A stretch of DNA of 64,000 bases, from contig NZ_JABWGO010000012.1 of NCBI RefSeq assembly GCF_013363995.1, positions 186,001 to 250,000 on the forward strand. Reading direction: 5' to 3'. Every line of letters starts with the position of its first letter. The stretch's first letter is position 1. A program made the position numbers and the translations under genes. Shown here in pieces: positions 59,228-64,000 of this stretch. Under the pieces are notes generated by a model that saw only the letters and a program-made list of their open reading frames with translations, was not told the origin of the DNA and did no database searches. This DNA is from Nonomuraea rhodomycinica (GTDB lineage: Bacteria; Actinomycetota; Actinomycetes; Streptosporangiales; Streptosporangiaceae).

Positions 59228-60085
59228 GTGCGAGTGATGGGCGTCGACCCGGGACTGACCCGGTGCGGCGTGGGAGCGGTCGAGGGCCGTCCCGGCGCGC
59301 CGCTGACCCTGCTGGCCGTCGGGGTGGTCCGGACCGGGGCCGACGAGGAGCTGGGCGCGCGCCTGGTCGGCATCGAGGCCGGCATCGAGCAGTGGCTCGA
59401 CGAGGTACGTCCCGACGCCGTGGCGGTCGAGCGGGTCTTCAGCCAGCACAACGTCCGCACCGTCATGGGCACCGCCCAGGCCGCCGGCATCGCGGTGCTC
59501 TGCGCCGCCAGGCGCGGCCTGCCCGTCGCCCTGCACACGCCGTCCGAGGTCAAGGCCGCGATCACCGGCAGCGGCACCGCCGACAAGAAGCAGATCGGCG
59601 CCATGGTCACCCGGCTGCTGCGGCTCAAGGAGATGCCCAAGCCGGCCGACGCCGCCGACGCCCTCGCCCTGGCCATCTGCCACGTGTGGCGCGGCGGCGC
59701 CCAGCACCGCCTGGCCCAGGCCATGGCCGGCGCCGCCCGCGGCACCGCATCGACCCGCGCCGCCGGGGCCCGCGCCGCCGGGGCCCGTACCGTCGGAGCC
59801 CGCACCCTCGGAGCCCGCATCAACAGCGCCCGTACCCCTGAGGGCCGTACCCCTGACGCCCGTACCCCTGAGGCCCGCACCCCTGAGGCCCGTACCGCTG
59901 AGGGCCGCGCTTCCGACGCCCCCACGGACACCCTCGCGGACCTCACCGGCCGTGCCGCCATGGCCGCCGGGACAGCCGCCGCCGGAGCCCCCTCCGGCGG
60001 CCCCGCGACGCACCAGCAGGACGTCCCCGCGAAGACCCCCGCGAAGCCCCCGGCGAAGCCCCTGAAGAAGGACGTGACACCGTGA
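59228..60085 (+). CDS. ruvC: Holliday junction resolvase RuvC with long C-terminal extension
   Basis: 285 residues; RuvC usually has about 170-190. The catalytic set is present in the first 165 residues (Asp in MGVDPGLT, Glu in AVERVFSQHN, Asp residues in PADAADALALAI). About 115 extra residues follow, with GARTVGART and ARTPEARTPEART-type repeats and a Lys/Pro-rich tail. Preceded by an SOS box. GTG start; overlaps ruvA as GTGA. Confidence 0.95.
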   Translation: MRVMGVDPGLTRCGVGAVEGRPGAPLTLLAVGVVRTGADEELGARLVGIEAGIEQWLDEVRPDAVAVERVFSQHNVRTVMGTAQAAGIAVLCAARRGLPVALHTPSEVKAAITGSGTADKKQIGAMVTRLLRLKEMPKPADAADALALAICHVWRGGAQHRLAQAMAGAARGTASTRAAGARAAGARTVGARTLGARINSARTPEGRTPDARTPEARTPEARTAEGRASDAPTDTLADLTGRAAMAAGTAAAGAPSGGPATHQQDVPAKTPAKPPAKPLKKDVTP

Positions 60086-60702
60086 TCGCATCAGTGGCCG
60101 GCCGGGTCGCCGCCATCGCGCCCCACGGCGCCGTGATCGAGGTCGGCGGCGTCGGCGTCCTCACCCACTGCACGCCCGGCACGCTGGCCCGGCTCAGGGT
60201 CGGCGAGGAGGCCCGCCTGGCCACCTCGCTGGTGGTGCGCGAGGAGTCCCTCACCCTGTACGGGTTCGCCACCGAGGACGAGCGGGCGGTGTTCGAGCTG
60301 CTCCAGACCGCCAGCGGCGTCGGGCCGAAGCTGGCCCTGGCCATGCTCGCCGTCCACACCCCCGACGCGCTGCGCGTCGCCGTCGCCGCCGCCGACCTCA
60401 AGGCCCTGACCAAGGTCCCCGGCATCGGACAGAAGGGCGCCCAGCGCATCGTGCTGGAGCTCAAGGACCGTCTCGGCACCCCCGACGCGGCCCTCGACGC
60501 CGCGCTCAACGGCGACCGTCCGGCCCCGCTCTGGCGCGAGCAGGTCCACTCCGGTCTCGTGGGCCTCGGCTACTCCGCCAAGGACGCCGACGAGGCCGTC
60601 CTCGCCGTCGAGCCGCAGGCCGAGGCCGACGCCGCCGAGGGCCGCGAGCCGCAGGTCGCCGCCCTGCTCAAGTCCGCCCTACGCGCCCTGAGCGTCCGAT
60701 GA
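60082..60702 (+). CDS. ruvA: Holliday junction DNA helicase subunit RuvA
   Basis: 206 residues. N-terminal OB fold (SVAGRVAAIAPHGAVIEVGG), tandem HhH motifs (GVGPKLALAMLAV; VPGIGQKGAQRIVLEL) and a C-terminal domain III that contacts RuvB. GTG start overlaps the ruvC stop. Binds four-way junctions and recruits RuvB. Confidence 0.97.
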   Translation: MIASVAGRVAAIAPHGAVIEVGGVGVLTHCTPGTLARLRVGEEARLATSLVVREESLTLYGFATEDERAVFELLQTASGVGPKLALAMLAVHTPDALRVAVAAADLKALTKVPGIGQKGAQRIVLELKDRLGTPDAALDAALNGDRPAPLWREQVHSGLVGLGYSAKDADEAVLAVEPQAEADAAEGREPQVAALLKSALRALSVR

Positions 60703-61002
60703 CCCCACGACCGCCCACCCCGCCCCCTGGCCACGGGGCCCGCCCGGCCACCCATCACATGGCCACCGGGGCCACCGCGTCCCCGGGCCAGCGGGCTCGC
60801 CGGGTCACCGGTCACGCGCCCGCCCCGCCCTCGGGTCACCGCGGCCGCCCGGTCACCCGTCAGGCCCGTCCGGCCGCCGGCCGCGTGCTCTCCCGCCCGG
60901 ACGGGGAGCGCGCGCGTGCCGTACTCTCGCAGGACCCCCGCCCCCGGCACGGCGCGGGGCGGAGAGGGCAGGGAGAGGGCAGAGCGTGAGGGAGACCCGG
61001 AA
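60703..61002. other. Gap between ruvA and ruvB
   Basis: 300 bases of very GC-rich, repetitive sequence. A 96-codon frame (ATG at 60699, overlapping the ruvA stop) exists but encodes only low-complexity Pro/Arg/Gly/His residues, so I do not call it a gene. TACTCT at about 60919 could be a -10 box for a separate ruvB promoter. Confidence 0.5.
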
Positions 61003-62034
<1,032 letters not shown>

Positions 62035-62040
62035 TTACAG

Positions 62041-62056
62041 AACGGTTGCAACCGTT
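62041..62056. promoter_or_regulatory. 16-bp perfect palindrome after ruvB
   Basis: AACGGTTGCAACCGTT is a perfect palindrome without a loop, so it fits an operator better than a terminator. A second inverted repeat, GCGAAACGC (62081-62089) with GCGTTTCGC (62102-62110), lies nearby. Both precede the promoter driving yajC-secD. Confidence 0.6.
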
Positions 62057-62096
62057 TCGAATTGGGAACTTCCCCGCGCGGCGAAACGCTGCCTCG

Positions 62097-62126
62097 TTGC
62101 CGCGTTTCGCAACAACGGCCTACACT
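62097..62126 (+). promoter_or_regulatory. Candidate yajC-secD promoter
   Basis: TTGCCG (62097-62102) and TACACT (62121-62126) are 18 bases apart. The transcript would have a leader of about 115 bases before yajC. The upstream palindromes could regulate it. Confidence 0.55.
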
Positions 62127-62247
62127 CCGTGGTTTGGCTGGCTGTGTAGGCTGACGGGCTGAGCGGCGCGGCCCCGGAGGCACAGCCCGGAATTTCCGGC
62201 GCGACGCCGGTGTCAACTTCTTGTACGAAGATGGAAGGTCGCCCCTT

Positions 62248-62634
62248 ATGAACACGGGTCAACTCACGAGTATCCTGCCGCTGATTCTTCTGGTGGTGGT
62301 GTTCTACTTCCTGCTGATTCGTCCGCAGCGCAAGCGTCAGCAGGAAGCGGCCCAGATGCAGAACAGCCTGACCCCCGGGGCGCGCGTGATGACGACGACG
62401 GGCCTGTTCGGCACCGTGGTCGCGGTGGAGAATGAGGACGTGGTCCTCGAGGTGGCCCCCGGCATCGAGACCCGGTGGGTGAAGGCCGCGATCGGGCGTG
62501 TCGTCACCCCTGGCGAGCCGGTGGCCGACGAACCTCCGGCGGACGACGTGTCCGACGCCGTCGAGACGGACAAGGACGGCACGACCGGCACCGCCTCCGA
62601 GCGCAACGACGGCCAGGACACCACGAAGTCCTGA
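62248..62634 (+). CDS. yajC: Preprotein translocase auxiliary subunit YajC
   Basis: 128 residues. One membrane helix (ILPLILLVVVFYFLLIRPQR) followed by the conserved MTTTGLFGTVVAVENEDVVL barrel and an acidic tail. It associates with SecDF in the membrane. ATG at 62248 after GGAAGG. Confidence 0.94.
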   Translation: MNTGQLTSILPLILLVVVFYFLLIRPQRKRQQEAAQMQNSLTPGARVMTTTGLFGTVVAVENEDVVLEVAPGIETRWVKAAIGRVVTPGEPVADEPPADDVSDAVETDKDGTTGTASERNDGQDTTKS

Positions 62635-62678
62635 CTAGGCTTCTGCGACAAACCTCTATCCGAAAGAACTGACGACCA

Positions 62679-64000
62679 GTGGCCCGACCGACCAGCAGCC
62701 ACAGCAAGCCGGGGCGGACGCTCCTGCTGCTCCTGGCGCTCATCCTCGCCCTGGGCGGGACGATGTTCCTGCAGAAGGCGTTCACGCCGAAGCTCGGACT
62801 CGACCTCGCGGGCGGCACCACGTTGACGCTGACACCGGTGACCCAGAACGGTGCCTCGCCGCCCGAGGAGATCCTCGACCGCGCGGTCAACATCATCCGT
62901 GATCGGGTCAACGGCAACGGCATCTCCGACGCGGAGGTCGCCAAGTCCGGCGACAACATCATCATCTCGATCCCGGGCGTCGGGCAGAACGAGGCGATCG
63001 GGCTGGTCTCGACCACCGCGGAGCTGCGCTTCCGCCAGGTGCTCGCGATGGAGGCCACGCAGCTCCCGCAGGATCTGCCCACCCAGGCGCCGACGCCGGG
63101 CGCCACCCCGTCCGGCTCGGCGTCGCCGGCGAGCTCGTCGTCGGCCAAGCCCCAGCCGTCCTCCACCCGCTCGGCGGGCACGCCCGGGCCGTCCGTGTCG
63201 CCGACGGGCAAGGCGCTGTCCTCGGCCCTGACCGCGCCCACGCCCACCGCCACGGGCCAGGCCGCCAAGCCGGAGACCACCGGTAAGGCCGCCAAGCCCG
63301 AGACCACCCGCGGGGCGCAGTCCGACCAGCGGCAGCAGCGGCAGAAGGGGCAGGACGCGAAGGCCACCCCGACCCCGGCGGCCACGCCGAGCAGCACGCA
63401 GCAGCCGGCCAACCCCAACATCGACACCACCGGCATCGACCCGGCGGTGCTCAAGCAGTTCCAGACCCTCGACTGCACCGACCCCAAGAAGCGCGGCCAG
63501 GGCGTCCAGGACGACCCCAACAAGCAGTACGCGGCCTGCGAGAGCGACGGCAGCTACAAGTACGTCCTCGACGAGGCCAAGGTCGTCGGCACCGACATCG
63601 ACACCGCCTCCGCGGGCGTCCGCCAGGGCACCACCGAATGGCTCGTCCAGCTCGACTTCAAGTCCAAGGGCGCGAGCACCTGGGCCACGCTCACCGGCCA
63701 GGCCGTCAGCGCACCCGAGCCCCGCAACAAGGTCGCGGTCGTCCTCGACGGCGTCGTCATCACCGCCCCCAACATCATCAGCGCCATCCCCGGCGGCCGC
63801 GCCGAGATCACCGGCGGCTTCGACCAGAAGAGCGCCACCGACCTGGCCGAGCAGCTCAAGTACGGCGCGCTGCCGCTGAAGTTCAACCGCAGCTCGGCCG
63901 AGACGGTGTCCTCGACCCTCGGCCAGGACCAGCTCCAGGGCGGCCTGATCGCCGGCGTCATCGGCCTGGCCCTCGTGGTCGTCTACAGCCTGCTCTACTA
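62679..64000 (+). CDS. secD: Protein translocase subunit SecD, 3' end outside window
   Basis: At least 440 residues, running off the right edge. TM1 at residues 13-33, then GLDLAGGTTLTL, the P1 domain (VNIIRDRVNGNGISDAEVAK) and the later VAVVLDGVVITAPNI and EITGGF segments. Between about residues 135 and 250 lies a Pro/Ser/Thr/Lys-rich low-complexity insertion, common but variable in actinobacterial SecD. Uses the proton gradient to complete export. GTG start at 62679; secF expected next. Confidence 0.95.
   Translation, partial: MARPTSSHSKPGRTLLLLLALILALGGTMFLQKAFTPKLGLDLAGGTTLTLTPVTQNGASPPEEILDRAVNIIRDRVNGNGISDAEVAKSGDNIIISIPGVGQNEAIGLVSTTAELRFRQVLAMEATQLPQDLPTQAPTPGATPSGSASPASSSSAKPQPSSTRSAGTPGPSVSPTGKALSSALTAPTPTATGQAAKPETTGKAAKPETTRGAQSDQRQQRQKGQDAKATPTPAATPSSTQQPANPNIDTTGIDPAVLKQFQTLDCTDPKKRGQGVQDDPNKQYAACESDGSYKYVLDEAKVVGTDIDTASAGVRQGTTEWLVQLDFKSKGASTWATLTGQAVSAPEPRNKVAVVLDGVVITAPNIISAIPGGRAEITGGFDQKSATDLAEQLKYGALPLKFNRSSAETVSSTLGQDQLQGGLIAGVIGLALVVVYSLLY

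Noticed and set aside
58660..60091. Long leftward frames opposite ruvC and the repeat tract
   Set aside because: They are shadows of ruvC and of the tandem repeats, with Arg/Gly/Pro bias and no start signal.
60699..60989. 96-codon frame starting in the ruvA stop codon
   Set aside because: Only Pro, Arg, Gly, His and Ala low-complexity sequence; the overlap with the stop is likely chance in repetitive GC-rich DNA.

Overview
The window is high-GC actinobacterial DNA. GTG starts are frequent, several promoters sit so close to the start codon that leaderless mRNAs are likely, and the right half carries the actinobacterial gene order thrS-HIT-pgsA-patA-pimA ... pdxS ... pdxT-yebC-ruvC-ruvA-ruvB-yajC-secD. 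Gene order and content suggest an actinomycete, perhaps of the Streptosporangiales (Nonomuraea-like); that placement is inference.

Positions 1 to about 20,630 are part of an integrated mobile element. About 39 tightly packed genes read leftward from an immunity region at 19.7-20.4 kb. Most neighbours overlap by 1 or 4 bases (ATGA, GTGA, TGATG). The genes encode DNA metabolism and regulation: DnaB/RepA-type helicase, sliding clamp, 3'-5' exonuclease, PD-(D/E)XK nuclease, RuvC-like resolvase, Gp3-like protein, MazG-like protein, two DNA methyltransferases, a WhiB-like protein, many zinc-ribbon and helix-turn-helix proteins, several small membrane proteins and a tyrosine integrase. A strong early promoter has a perfect 18-bp palindrome between its -35 and -10 boxes and diverges from a rightward repressor gene. 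The element ends at a 3' fragment of a tRNA-Val(CAC) gene, which marks the attachment site. Nine-bp repeats plus an 11-bp inverted repeat at 6.1-6.3 kb look like a replication origin or operator cluster. No capsid, portal, tail or large-terminase gene lies in the window, so it holds either the early arm of a prophage that continues to the left or most of a small satellite-like element.

Positions 20.8-28.4 kb hold a carbohydrate locus: a secreted enzyme gene broken by a one-base frameshift, a LacI-type regulator with three matching palindromic operators, an FAD oxidoreductase, and a binding protein with two permeases (no ATPase). Next come an AA10-type LPMO, a cytochrome P450, a HAD-like protein with degraded catalytic motifs, DUF4031, HD and DUF2786 proteins, a membrane/HTH protein, phosphoglucomutase, an LLM oxidoreductase and a GH25 protein.

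From 37.8 kb to the right edge the conserved chromosomal cluster runs through translation (thrS), Ap4A metabolism (HIT), phosphatidylinositol mannoside synthesis (pgsA, acyltransferase, pimA), vitamin B6 synthesis (pdxS, pdxT), Holliday-junction processing (ruvCAB, behind a LexA-type SOS box) and protein export (yajC, secD, cut by the window end). Three blocks interrupt it: a GHL10 hydrolase with an EF-G-like GTPase, a PhoD-MarR-MFS block that separates pdxS from pdxT, and a fused permease-like membrane protein with a GNAT acetyltransferase.
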